Shown piece after piece: positions 1 through 10,029 of a stretch of 64,000 bases of DNA; the first letter of the stretch is position 1; every line of letters begins with the position of its first letter. Both the position numbers and the translations under genes were made by a program. The notes beneath the pieces were generated by a model. That model did not search any database, was not told where the DNA came from, and saw nothing but the letters and a program-made list of their open reading frames with translations. This DNA comes from Cristatella mucedo (Eukaryota; Bryozoa; Phylactolaemata; Cristatellidae), in NCBI GenBank assembly GCA_009760855.2, contig WPIO01000021.1:1-64000 (forward strand), written 5' to 3'.

Positions 1-458
1 ATTCTAATGGTGATGTTGTCGTCGCAGGGATGGACTCCCTGATCTTGTCTATCTTCTGCTCAAATAATCGAGAGAAGCGATCTGCTAGATCATCACAAGG
101 ATCATCAGGTAAGGAGCTAATCTGGGAGCCGTTGAGGGGATGGTTTATTGTCGACATCAGCATTTTTGGATTGTGCATCTGTGATTCAACAATGTTTCTA
201 TAGAAGCTAGACTTGGCCTTTGCTAGGATCGATTGGTACAACCTACAGTAGTCTTCATATGCCTGTCGATGGACAGCCAGTCCAGATCTTTAGTAAGCTT
301 TTTCAAGCTTTCGCTTAGTAGACCTGGCAAGTTTAATGTCTGTGGTAAACCATAGGCCATCTGGGCGGTGCGAACAGTGCGCTTTGTCAGAGGTGCAAAC
401 TCGTCGAGCGTGTCAGTTAGTGTCGTGTTGTAGCTATCTACCAATGGTGACTGATCGG
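1..458 (-). mobile_element. L2/CR1-type LINE fragment, endonuclease-RT linker region
   Basis: Read on the minus strand, this encodes the stretch between the endonuclease and reverse transcriptase of the main LINE family in this window. It contains VDSYNTTLTDTLDEFAPLTKR and LSIDRH, and it matches about 17030-17480 of the longer copy at 15.2-18.5 kb. Several in-frame stops show it is dead. The element continues off the left edge of the window. It directly abuts a plus-strand LINE 3' end at about position 459. Confidence 0.8.
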
Positions 459-1033
459 AGGGAGACCGTTCCTTCTGGTTCGAACGCTCCCATAGCCTGT
501 AAAAAATACTAGCTGATTTAACAGCCTTTTATAGCGACAGAAGAGCATTTACGGCTATTACTACCGTTTACAGCAGCAATAAAGGATCAACCACCGAAGA
601 ATTCGAACCCACGACCTCGGGACCAAGGTCGTGAAAAGCAACCTCCTTATCTAGTGTGCCATCACGGCTCACAACTAGGAACTCACTTCCTACTAATGTC
701 ACGACATCCATCTAATTGTATGACATGTAAAAAGAAGCTAAAATACATCTATATATCCCAGATCTTAGTTGGTTCACTAACGAGATTTTAAAAGAAGCTA
801 AATACGTAGCTTTTTAAAACAGCATTTAAGTGGTTCCTGTAATTCTAACTTTGCGTGGTTATGTGTGCTGACATTAATAGCAACTGTATGCTGACCCTGT
901 TCATGTTCATAGCGACAACCATGAGCATGCTACCACTAACCATTCAATCACGATTCCTTTGCAGCAAATGTAATGTGCTTGGAAAGAGATTAAGCTCTCA
1001 TAGGGCACTATACACATGCAGTATTATTGTTAC
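459..1033 (+). mobile_element. LINE 3' end split by a SINE
   Basis: Plus-strand remnant of the LINE C-terminal coding region (around 459-503, then 676-830, matching the family text for YAPKAWNSLP) and 3' UTR. The 3' UTR has the motifs ATGCTGACCCTGT and GCTACCACTAACC, followed by the terminal stem (AAGAGATTAAGCTCTC) and a short degenerate ATT tail near 1020-1033. It is interrupted by a minus-strand SINE at about 504-675. It is older and more diverged than the 35 kb and 54 kb copies. Confidence 0.7.
504..675 (-). mobile_element. tRNA-derived SINE
   Basis: On the minus strand it opens with GCCGTGATGGCACACTAG, which resembles a tRNA A box. A B box (GGTTCGAATTC on minus, plus 599-609) follows about 55 bp later, giving tRNA-like spacing for an internal RNA polymerase III promoter. 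The body ends with TCTGTCGCTATAAAAGGC and GTTAAATCAGC. At least five relatives occur in this window (3.6, 18.0, 24.1, 43.8 and 54.4 kb). It has no cloverleaf 3' half, so it is a SINE and not a tRNA gene. Confidence 0.75.
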
Positions 1034-2094
1034 TATAAAGACTGACAGTAATCTACTTACATGCGGTGCCGTTAAATTGTTTGGCTCCGGTCATTTCCAA
1101 TACTGGCCTGTCGCATACAGTTTGACACGAAAGTGCCATTAAGTTACGAGGCTCCATAGCAACCCATCGCACGTTAAAGCGTCCTAGAGTCCTAGCCGAC
1201 CTGCTCTCCAGCAAATGCGAGCCAACACATTTCCATTTCATTAGTACGCCCGGTTTGGGCATCGGTCAACTCCTCAAGGGATCATATTTACCGTCTAGCC
1301 AAGTAGCATTCAAAACCTTCCATTCCAGTCAATTGTGCAGTAATTTCATTTGCTTCTTAAATTGACTTTGTGGTTAAATTTCTGTTTTCAGCTGCATCGT
1401 GGATGTGAATATCGGTAAACGAGCTCTAGGGGCCATTACTCCTGTATAGCTACTGTAAATAATGAATAGCGTGTTGCTGGACTCAAAGAAAATTCCAAGG
1501 AGTTGAAGTGCGTGCATCTTAGCACAAGTTTTGAGACGCTTGGCCGCGGCATTTTTTTCGAATAGGATACATTTTCAGATGCTTATACAGCCCCCGTGAG
1601 CTGAAATGTTCAAGTTTGCTTTAGCTGTAGCAAAACTGTTTCAGAGACTCTTAGCCTGACTTAGAAAGGAATAGACACGGTTGAAAGCATTCACAATATA
1701 GTCATAAGCCATATGGCTTGAGAAAAACCTAACGAGTATACTTGCTTGGGTTCTCGTTTTTTCAGCCTTGGTAGCCTGTTCATATGTCAGTGGTATAATG
1801 TCACAGAGGAATAATAAATCTGGCCAATAGTCCGGCGTGCTTACTTGCAAAATCTTTTAATTATATCAAAATTTTGAGAATAACGGAGCTTCTAAAACAT
1901 GAACTCAGGCAGTAACACATTTTGTAACTAAAATTTGAACCTTTCTGCACGAATAAACCACGTGCGATGAATTTATCTATATGCATGCCAATACATAGAG
2001 TGAATGCCTTTTTAGTGATACTAATAAACAGTCTCCTCTAATGATCCTACATGCATTACTTTTTCTGAGATGCATATCGAGAGAAATTAACGTG
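1034..2094. other. No recognisable feature
   Basis: Only short open frames without family resemblance or splice context. No repeat of the local families was recognised. Confidence 0.5.
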
Positions 2095-2158
2095 TTAATA
2101 ATAATATGAATAATAATGCACCTGCTAAAGCGCCCTCAGAGAACTCAATCTCTTGCCA
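2095..2158 (-). mobile_element. LINE 3' tail fragment
   Basis: AATAATAAT-type tail followed by CTAAAGCGCCCTCAGAGAAC and CAATCTCTT. This is the reverse complement of the terminal stem and microsatellite tail shared by the LINE copies here. Only the last 65 bp or so are present. Confidence 0.7.
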
Positions 2159-3594
2159 TCGTGATTCACTGAGCAGATAGAATAACTATACAACCTATTC
2201 GTTGCAGCATTTTATGGGTTCACGTGAATTATTCTTTATGTGATCATACCTGCTTACATTGTGCATGTTCTAACTAATCAATTGTCATACTTTCTTTCTA
2301 GTCTATCTACATTACCTAAACAAATTTATTGCTGTAAGGGTGCTGTAGGAATTTCTTATTACATATAGTACTAGTAGTAATAGTTTTTCAAAGGGTAGAA
2401 GTCACAGGTTTATGACAAATGCATGAAATACTTGAAATACAAAATAAGCATGTAATTAGTAAGTATTTTGAATAATAGTTCTTTAAATGCAAGCATGATA
2501 CAGCGAAGTATCATCGCTTATGCACCCTGTGAGGTGCATGTTTGGGAGGGATAGCTGACACTATTTGCTTAGGTGTCGCTGAATTCTCAGGTCACGGCAT
2601 TTGCTAACGCAGATTACCCAGTATTAACTGCCGCGAGGTTTCCTTACGTTATTGGATTCAGAAAACATAGCTGTATTTTGTAAACATGGACCTTGCAGCT
2701 GATTGCATTTTCTTACAGTTCTCTGCTTCTACTTGGTAGCTGGAGCTGAAAAATGTAGTTTATCACTACCATATAAGGGGTTAGATTATTTTATTGTATA
2801 ATGCGTCTTTGATGACAATCGTGGAGTATAGTACGGTAGGTTAGCTTGTGACACGGTAAGGAAATCATTTTTCCAAAAATATCAAACAATTTAATATATC
2901 ACTTATGAAAGCACTTAGGTGTGAATTAAGGTGCTTTCGTTGCACGGCATTCAGTGTAGCCTCTGTGAAACTATATCCGAAAGGAAACACCCGTGAAGCT
3001 GAAGCGAGCTAATTAAATATTGTGTACAATCAACACTGGCACAAATTCTGAACGGTTTTATCCAGTAAGTTGAGCCTTTTTTCAAATAGGAAAGTTCTGT
3101 AAGCATATACCCAGAAAGCCTAATTTAAATACAATGTTAAAGTTATACCAGTGACATCAAAACGGAACATTTACAAACTGGTACATGGCCTCTGAGGCAT
3201 CGAATGTGAAAGTTGCATCTCTAGACGTTAGTAGCCAATGTTTTAAAGAAACAGCATGTCTTTCGTCACTAGAAAGGCTGCTATCGCCGTTCTTAAGGTA
3301 TCAGAAATGTCGTTATGAGATTCTACTGAGATGTTTTAATTGTGAGAAAGATTTCATATTATTCGTGTGATGGTGATCAAGTATATAATAGGAGCACGAG
3401 CTTGTTACATGTTTGACTACATTCTGTGAGCTTGCCTACTTGTGCCTCATTCCAATGTTATTATATAGAAAAGGGAATTGCTGTGAATTTTGCAGTCACT
3501 CAGCTTCAACTACGCTCATTTTTAAAATCAGTGATAGCCTTACTAAATCCTCATGCTGAAAGATTACTTCGACTACAACCTTTCTTGTTGCGTT
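2159..3594. other. No recognisable feature
   Basis: AT-rich DNA with short open frames (the longest about 60 codons, at 3185-3370 and 3426-3620). They have no homology I can name and no coding-like composition. Confidence 0.5.
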
Positions 3595-3805
3595 GCTCCT
3601 TGGACCTAGCCCAGCTATAAGGTGCCAGCTCTTCACGACCAAGGGCTCATTTTTGAATCCTGCAATAGGTGATTTTATTGCTAACGACTATCACCACGGC
3701 ATGCCGTTAGCGATAAAATGACACGCCGCTAAACGGCATGCCATGGTGATAGCCATTAATGCTCTAATTCCACTATATAAATGAGACCGTTAAATAAGCC
3801 AACAT
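3595..3805 (+). mobile_element. Degenerate SINE with an internal foldback
   Basis: Plus-strand member of the local tRNA-SINE family. It has a decayed B-box region (TTTTTGAATCCTGC near 3650-3663) and the family's 3' body GGTGATAGCC ... CCACTATATAAATGAGACCG ... AATAAGCC. Between the two halves lies an inverted duplication of the GGTGATAGCC part, listed separately. Confidence 0.55.
3683..3757. repeat. Imperfect inverted repeat inside the SINE
   Basis: The left arm at 3683-3712 and right arm at 3727-3757 are near-complementary around a 14-nt loop. Both arms contain CGGCATGCC and a TATCACC/GGTGATA core. The right arm is normal SINE sequence and the left arm looks like an inverted copy of it. Confidence 0.75.
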
Positions 3806-4665
3806 TTAACCTTTGGTAAATCGTTTGGCGGCTTAATCCAACGGCACCCCTAGCTATACTTGGAATGTAAACCTACAAAAGACGTTTTCATGAACTATGA
3901 GTAACTTTTGCCTAATAAAGTGCATTTTGGATGCGACAATTTCCTACTTTATTGCACAGCCAATTTAGATTAATAGCGGCGTATACACGGTGACTTGTCA
4001 AGAGAATATTGAGAGGCTCTGGTATTTCAGCTCTGAAACTGGCGGTCAAGGTATCCCCATAACAGTACCAAAAAAGCCCTAAAAGTGCCGATATAATATA
4101 AATTCCTTGTCAACTAGTTTGGATGTAATACAAAACCGTGACGTTTGATGAGCAATTTAGGGCATTTACCTTAGATGTGTCTCGAATTACTTGTTCTTCC
4201 CCTAACTGTCCCTGCAAGTAATTCAAAACTCAATGTCACGTTGCATTAATTTTGCAATAAAACCAGTCTCCTATTGACCATTTTAAGTAGTGATGTCATA
4301 CCTGGGGTAAGCTGAAAGACTTACTTGACAGATGGCCTCAGTGGTGACGTAAGACGCTTTTCTGTATCTTATATTTCCCAAAAGCTCTGCACGACTCACA
4401 TTCACCTACATCTAACCTCTAGCTTAACATCATTCCAGGTTCATGATAAATATGTGAAGTTCATTTAGATTTCTGCCTCCAATTATAGTCAAAACCTCAT
4501 GATCCAACCCATATCATGGCCCGTTTCACCGGGCATCTGTAAATTGCGTAGAAAAGGATTCAGTTCTCTCAGGGTGCTATATAGATATTTTATTATTGTT
4601 ATTAGCAATTCGCTTACATTTATCGATCAAATTTGATTTTAGGTTAAAACAAATATAAAATTAAC
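3806..4665. repeat. Direct duplication, copy 1 (about 0.87 kb)
   Basis: It matches 4690-5548 in the same orientation. Shared landmarks include TTTGGTAAATCGT, GACGTTTTCATGAACT, ATTGAGAGGCTCTGG and TCCTATTGACCATTTTAAGT. By eye most positions agree. Its end contains an old LINE 3' tail (TTCTCTCAGGGTGCTATATA, then ATTATTGTTATT, about 4565-4610). No coding content was recognised. Confidence 0.85.
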
Positions 4666-4689
4666 TTACACGTAGATACATTTAAGCCA

Positions 4690-5548
4690 CTATTTAACGT
4701 TTGGTAAATCGTCTGGCGACATTTTCAAACACTAGCCCTGGCTATATGTGGAATATGCAGCTAAAAATGACGTTTTCATGAACTGTGAGTAACGTTAGAC
4801 CAATAGGGTGCATTTTGGACCCAAAAATTTCCTACTTTATAACATAGCCATTTAGATGAATAGCACCGCATACATGGTGACGTTAAAAGAACATTGAGAG
4901 GCTCTGGAAGTTCAGTCCTAAAACTGGCGGTCAAGATATCGCTTTAACCACAGTAAAAAAGCATTAAAAGTGCCTATAAAATAAAAACTTATCGTCAATT
5001 AGTTCAGATGTGATACAAAACCATGACATTTGATAAGCAACTTTGGACATTTATCTTTGATGTGTCCCGAGATACTCGTTCTTCCCCTAACAGTCTCTGC
5101 AATTAATTCAAAACTCAATGTCACGTTGCATTAATTTTGCAGTAAAACCAGTCTCCTATTGACCATTTTAAGTAGTGATGTCATACCGGGGGTAAGCTGA
5201 AAGAATTACTTGACAGATTGCCTTAGTAAGACGCTTTTCTAGATCTTATATTACCCAAAAGCTATGCATGACTCACATTCACAGACAGCTAACCAATAGC
5301 TTAACATTACTCCAGGTTCACGATAAATACGTGAAGTTAAAAAATTATGTATATTCCTACCTCCAATTATAGTCAAGATCTCATGATCCAACCCATATCA
5401 TGGTCCGTTTCACTGGGCATCTGTAAACTGCCGAGAATAGGATTCCGTTCTCTTAGGGCGCTATATGAATATTTTATAATTATTTTTAGCAATTCGTTGA
5501 ATTTATCGTTTGAATTTGATTTTGGTTAAAAAAATATAAAATTGATAT
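4690..5548. repeat. Direct duplication, copy 2 (about 0.86 kb)
   Basis: Second copy of 3806-4665, immediately downstream with a period near 885 bp. It carries the same old LINE tail at about 5447-5495. The tail was therefore in place before the duplication. Confidence 0.85.
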
Positions 5549-6559
5549 AGCTGTAGTTCCATTTAATATACGATGAGCAATCATATAGTATGGTCCAACT
5601 TTCGGTGTTGATAGGCTTGTGCTTCTGTAATTCTCGAATCTTGTAAATCACCGCTTAAGTTCATCTATGTGTTAATTCATTCACGGCTGGACAAAAAAGA
5701 GGAAGCGGACTGCCACTCGTGGTGGTTTCCCCTACCACCTGCCACAACCCGCATAAATCGTGCTGTGGATATGGTTACACCTTATTGCGTAAAATACTCG
5801 GTTATAACTATTCACGGTCATTTACCCAGATCGTGTCGGGAAAATAAGTGTAAATGTAAAGCCAGGGCTTGAAATCCCTCTTTAGAACGCCAAATAACGA
5901 GTAGTCTAGATTGCTCGATCGGTAAGTGCATGCTAGCAGTAAGCACAGAGGTCTCGCGATCGTTTCCTGTTTGAGGCGAAGTTTTTTGTGACGTTCAGTC
6001 GCATGACAGACGGTCCCCTTAGCTCTGTATTTTTTAGTTTAACGGTCTTGTTGAATAATGGGATCCTCGAGGTGGTTTTAGTTCTAATGTATTCCAAAAG
6101 GAAATCTCGGAAGATACATCGTGGAGTATAGTACAGTATTAGAAATGCTTTGCGTTTCCTTAATATTAACTATTAAGAAACTGATACGTCGTAATGTTTA
6201 GCCGAATCTATATATAAAGCTGTCAAATAAAGCTAATTAGGAGTTCATGGATACGGCTCGAGTCATAGACGTATAGACTCTCTATAGCTACTGTGTAAAG
6301 TCCTCTTAGGTCAGGAAGTGTGGTTGATTTTAATTAATAATGATAGTGCTAATAATACAGTTACCTAGAACCCTCGGAGAACGTAATATTTTCGAAGTAC
6401 TTACCGAAGGCTGTAAGAGAAGCACAGCAATTAGTATAGTGGTTACATGCACAAAGTCCACTAAACAGTAGCATGCTAAGGACAACTCAGACAAACGGAG
6501 CCACTGCTATAAGGAAAATATGCATTTTCAGCATCCGGTTAAATTCTATTATGTAGGGG
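5549..6559. other. No recognisable feature
   Basis: No gene, repeat family member or RNA recognised. One 67-codon open frame at 5669-5872 has no identifiable similarity. Confidence 0.5.
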
Positions 6560-7105
6560 AAGATCGTGAAGTCATTTATGAGTATGTTCAAAGCGTACGG
6601 AGCATGGAAACAAAAGACACGGTCTCTAAAGGATTTTAGGTTGGCTTGAGGAGCAGCCTGCATACTTGAATCGGATGAGGCCAGTGGTATGTGGCTAGCC
6701 TAATTAGGGAGTAAATCTGATAGGCAGACTGGTTTAAGAGAATGTCGAACCTGAAGGTTAGTGGAAAAACTGCTCATCGATGCACTGCTTGATTGGGAAC
6801 TAATTTAGATCTTCGAGCAATGATGTAATGTTGCGACTTCAACGCTGCCGGTAGAGAAGGCTGGCGGCAGTGATTTTCACCAACTCAAGAAGCCTTATTG
6901 CACAGGCCGAAAGACCTGAAAGCAGTGAATTACAGAGGTCAAGACCAGATATTACTAATGTATGCATGGACCAACTTAGAAATTGTAGTCCTGTCTTAGC
7001 TAGCCCTAATTTACGAATGATTTCATGTAGTTAGAGGCTGCTTATAGCTGGAAGCAACCTTGATGGTAATGGAAAACTGTCATTTAAAGTCCACATCGGA
7101 AGATC
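6560..7105 (-). mobile_element. Old LINE fragment, C-terminal region
   Basis: The minus strand shows highly decayed counterparts of the LINE segment around DKDTTSKLVHAFVTSRLDF and following. Plus-strand text such as GTATGCATGGACCAACTTAG parallels the better preserved copy at 15.87 kb, and ACACGGTCTCTAAAGGATTT parallels the copy at 15.54 kb. It is older or from a sister family. No open frame remains. Confidence 0.55.
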
Positions 7106-7924
7106 GGACGCTTTGTGTATATTGTGGCCTAATAGCTTTAGTAGCCCTCAGCCACAAGCTGAGGCAATACAAATAATATAGTTGCAGCAATAGTCACTCA
7201 AACCTGGATCGCGAATCGCAAGCTTTGCAGCCTTTCTTGAGCGAATGACCTGCTTAAGCTCAAATACATCTTCACTGTTTACTTCTGTTTCAATCAAATC
7301 TAACCTCTGTTAAAAGAGAGAAAGTTCTTGATACAAGTTTCATTTTTATTTTTACAGTGGCATTGCACCAGCTTACCGAATGAAAGCGAGATAGCTTATA
7401 AATTCTTCGGAAGTTAGATAAGTCCCGGCACTATCCAAGAAGACTGTCTGCCTGGCAGATCTCAAGGAAACTTCTATGGTGTTGTGCACGATCATATTGA
7501 AGCTAACCGATTCTTCGAAGCAAGCAAGGATAAAAAACAAACAGTCATTGACAACCAAGTTTCAAGGTAAAGCAATCAGATGCCTAATGACTATTATGCT
7601 GCCGTTTCAAAAACCTCAAAAGCTAAGTTTATTTAGCTCCTCTTCTCTTCGGCTATCTTCGACTGACCTGTGCCCTTAAGGGGTCAGTGTCGGCAGTTGG
7701 CTTTTAAGTCGACAGGAAAACTTTTTTCTCTTACCAAAGGCCTGATCAGAGCAAGCTTCTTAGAACCTCTGTTTACACGGTTATAACTCAATTGTATTAT
7801 TGTGATCACATTTTACTTATTTTTAATGTCAAGTCTTTGCAGCCTTAGCAGTTTGTCGAATTGTGTTAGCGATAAACAGAAACTTCCCCGACTGAATTTA
7901 GGTTAGCAAGGCTCGAGTCTTGAA
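7106..7924. other. No recognisable feature
   Basis: Nothing supported beyond short open frames and a small hairpin (CCTCAGC/GCTGAGG near 7146-7163). Confidence 0.45.
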
Positions 7925-8375
7925 TAAAAGCATTTCTATCCAAAGGATTTCAACAATGGCACATGACAGCATTGGACAACAACAATGTTCTAAAGCTAGG
8001 GCTATATGTCATAAAATTCACAACTTCCACATTATATACTTCCTGAAGCTCTTCAAAGACTCTCTATTAAGATACGTAAACACTCCTAAGTTATTTTACT
8101 CACTAGGTCTATCCATTCTTATCATCTAGTCAACCTATCTAATATACTCCCTAAATCAGGCACCTCAACTCAGCCAGTTCTCTTATGACTCCAGCCGTTT
8201 GACTGTGCCTTTTATGAAAACTTAAGTCCCTTGAAAACCGCTTAGTTAGTTCGCGTGAACCCGTAGCAAACAAATCACTTATAACAACATTCACGATATC
8301 GCATTACTTTGAGACATTTTAAAAGTTCAAGTTCGACGTTTAAACAAAAGAATGAACATCCTTTTATTCGAAATT
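7925..8375 (+). mobile_element. Very old LINE C-terminal fragment flanking gene 1
   Basis: Plus-strand decayed version of the LINE C-terminal region. The order of landmarks is kept: CTCCCTAAATCAGGCACC for the PHQAKHR-like part, then GTTAGTTCGCGTGAACCC for SSYAP. The same debris lies downstream of genes A (33735-34155), C (47800-48060) and B (49277-49405). The insertion therefore predates the gene-family duplications. Confidence 0.55.
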
Positions 8376-8695
8376 TTTTTTATTGAGTAAGCCTTTTCGA
8401 ATTACTTTTTCATCTAACCACGGTTACTTAGGGGATCTCCGTCTGTAACTTTAAAAACCCGTTAGGATTAAGAGAGTGACACGAAGGAACTTCTACAGGA
8501 AACTCAAAGCCTAATCGGATTTTGGTAGAAAGGAACAAGAATATGTTGCCTCTAATATGATTATGTTTTGTCAGTATCAAGACTGTGAAACGTGAAAATC
8601 TGCGAACTTAAGACTGTGAAACCTAAGTTCACAGAATCAAGATACGGCAAATCGGTGGGGCTAAGAATATTATTATAAAATCTACTCAAAATCAA

Positions 8696-8701
8696 TTTAT
8701 T
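8696..8701 (-). terminator. Polyadenylation signal of gene 1
   Basis: AATAAA on the minus strand, about 40 bp past the TAG stop of gene 1. The same motif in the same context (AATAAATTGAT) is kept downstream of genes A and B. Confidence 0.7.
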
Positions 8702-8739
8702 ATTTGATAGACACTAGAACGTGCCTGAAATACAAATTT

Positions 8740-9849
8740 CTATTTCCAGGATTCCGGCTTAACCAGAACAGGCACAGGAACCGCTACCTTCTCGACGACA
8801 GGGTAGGGCTCAGGAATCCGCTCCACGACTGGAACAGGTACGTTAACCTCCCTGACGACAGGATACGGCACGTTGACTTCCTTAACCACCGGATACGGCA
8901 CATTGACCTCTTTAATGACTGGGTACGGCTCCGGTATTCTCTTGATGACTGCAACAGGAATGCCCACGACTTCAGCCCTTCCTCTGGCTGCAATGTTGTT
9001 GTTGTTATTGTTGTTATTGTTGCCGCCAGCATTATTGTTATTATTATTGTTGTTGTTGTTGTTGCCTCCGGCATTGTTGTTGTTGTTGTTATTGTTGTTG
9101 TTATTGGCTTTACCATGTAATCTTTCGCCATAACCGCGACCAGCAAAGCCGTTTCCTTCGCCGTAACCACCGGCGAGCAGTCTTCCGTACGCGAGTCCTT
9201 CACCGCGAGCCAGTCCTTCGCCGTAACCTCGTCCGAGAATTTCTCCGTAGCCCAGTCCTTCGCCGTAAGCACCGTAGCCTCCCAGATGTCCAAGCCCGAG
9301 GTTGCGTCCACCGAGCAATCCTCCTGCAAAAGAGGAACGGTTCGATAATAGCCCAAGTTTAAGCCTAGGTATAACGCCCCTCGTTGTTATGACAGCATTA
9401 CAGTTCTCACAGCTCTGCCAGGTCGTGGTATTGACGCCTGCTGCAATGCTCTTATTGCATCGAGTAGGGTAAAAGCAACTACAGGCACACCCAGGCTACA
9501 GAAGTAGCAGTGGTCAAATCTTTATCGTTAGCAGTAGCACATGCATCGCCCAAAGCGAGGCAGCAATAGGCATAAGGCAAGGCTCACGCTGCAGCACTGC
9601 AGCTGCCTTCTCAAGCCTTGCCATCTCAACACTCTTTCCCACCTGGGCTCTAGATATGACTCATCTCTTCTTTCTCTATCTCTCTTTCTCACTCACTTCT
9701 TCTCGCAGACTCTCCCAACATCTCTCTTTATTTCTCTAGAGGCCGCTCGTCATTTACTCTACAGTAATGTTCGATATATACAATGGCTAGCTCTTACCGT
9801 GAGCTACCATGCAGCTGGCTAGCAGCAGAGCACACTTCATCGTTGCCAT
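8740..9849 (-). CDS. Secreted Gly/Tyr-Asn-Pro/Val repeat protein, gene 1 (two exons)
   Basis: The family is not recognised; I infer a secreted structural or matrix protein. Exon 1 is 9849-9798 and ends in a GTAAGAG donor. Exon 2 is 9323-8740, preceded by a TTTGCAG acceptor. The intron is 474 bp, phase 1, and splits a Gly codon. The joined product is 211 aa. Residues 1-18 form a signal peptide (basic Lys5, hydrophobic core CALLLASCMVA). Residues 19-90 are Gly/Tyr-rich with GYGEGL repeats. Residues 91-127 are Asn runs of 11, 11 and 9 broken by AGG. Residues 128-211 are Pro/Val-rich decamers such as NVPYPVVKEV, ending in PESWK. The start is the first ATG after a TATA box; a second in-frame ATG at codon 4 is possible. 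The intact frame, splice sites and paralogues argue it is real. Exon 2 alone has no upstream ATG in frame, so the split signal exon is needed. Relatives of its low-complexity modules occur in animal extracellular matrices, which does not establish a role. Confidence 0.85.
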
Positions 9850-9902
9850 ATTGATTGAACTACCTGTAGAAAGTCGATGATCTGTGCGTGCACTGCAGCT
9901 CC

Positions 9903-9909
9903 TTTTATA
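9903..9909 (-). promoter_or_regulatory. TATA box of gene 1
   Basis: TATAAAAGGAGCTG on the minus strand, 54 bp before the ATG. It is identical in genes A and B. The implied start of transcription leaves a 5' UTR of roughly 25-30 nt. Confidence 0.75.
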
Positions 9910-9990
9910 CTAGTCTGCTTGGAGCAAAGCCTAAGGTGCGTGTCAAGCGAACGTCAAAAAGGCCGTCGGTGCCATTACGTAGGCTGGCCC

Positions 9991-10029
9991 TAATTGCCAA
10001 TCCTGAATTACTGCCAATAGCATTCCATC
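9991..10029 (-). promoter_or_regulatory. 39-bp conserved upstream block of gene 1
   Basis: It differs at one position from the corresponding blocks of genes A (38918-38956) and B (52599-52637), while flanking bases differ often. It contains two ATTGGCA motifs (inverted CCAAT cores) and two TAATT/AATTA cores that fit homeodomain-type sites. It lies about 80 bp upstream of the TATA box. Confidence 0.6.

Noticed and set aside
504..675. tRNA gene
   Set aside because: It has A- and B-box-like motifs, but no complete cloverleaf, and several dispersed decayed copies; it is a SINE.
8873..9133. Plus-strand Leu-rich open frames opposite the genes (also 37810-38070 and 51494-51751)
   Set aside because: They are the complement of the Asn codons and decamers; no start context, splice sites or signals on that strand.
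8784..9356. Second minus-strand frame rich in Thr over exon 2 of each gene
   Set aside because: It is a +1 shadow of the Asn-run frame; only the Gly/Tyr-Asn-Pro frame joins in phase to the signal exon.
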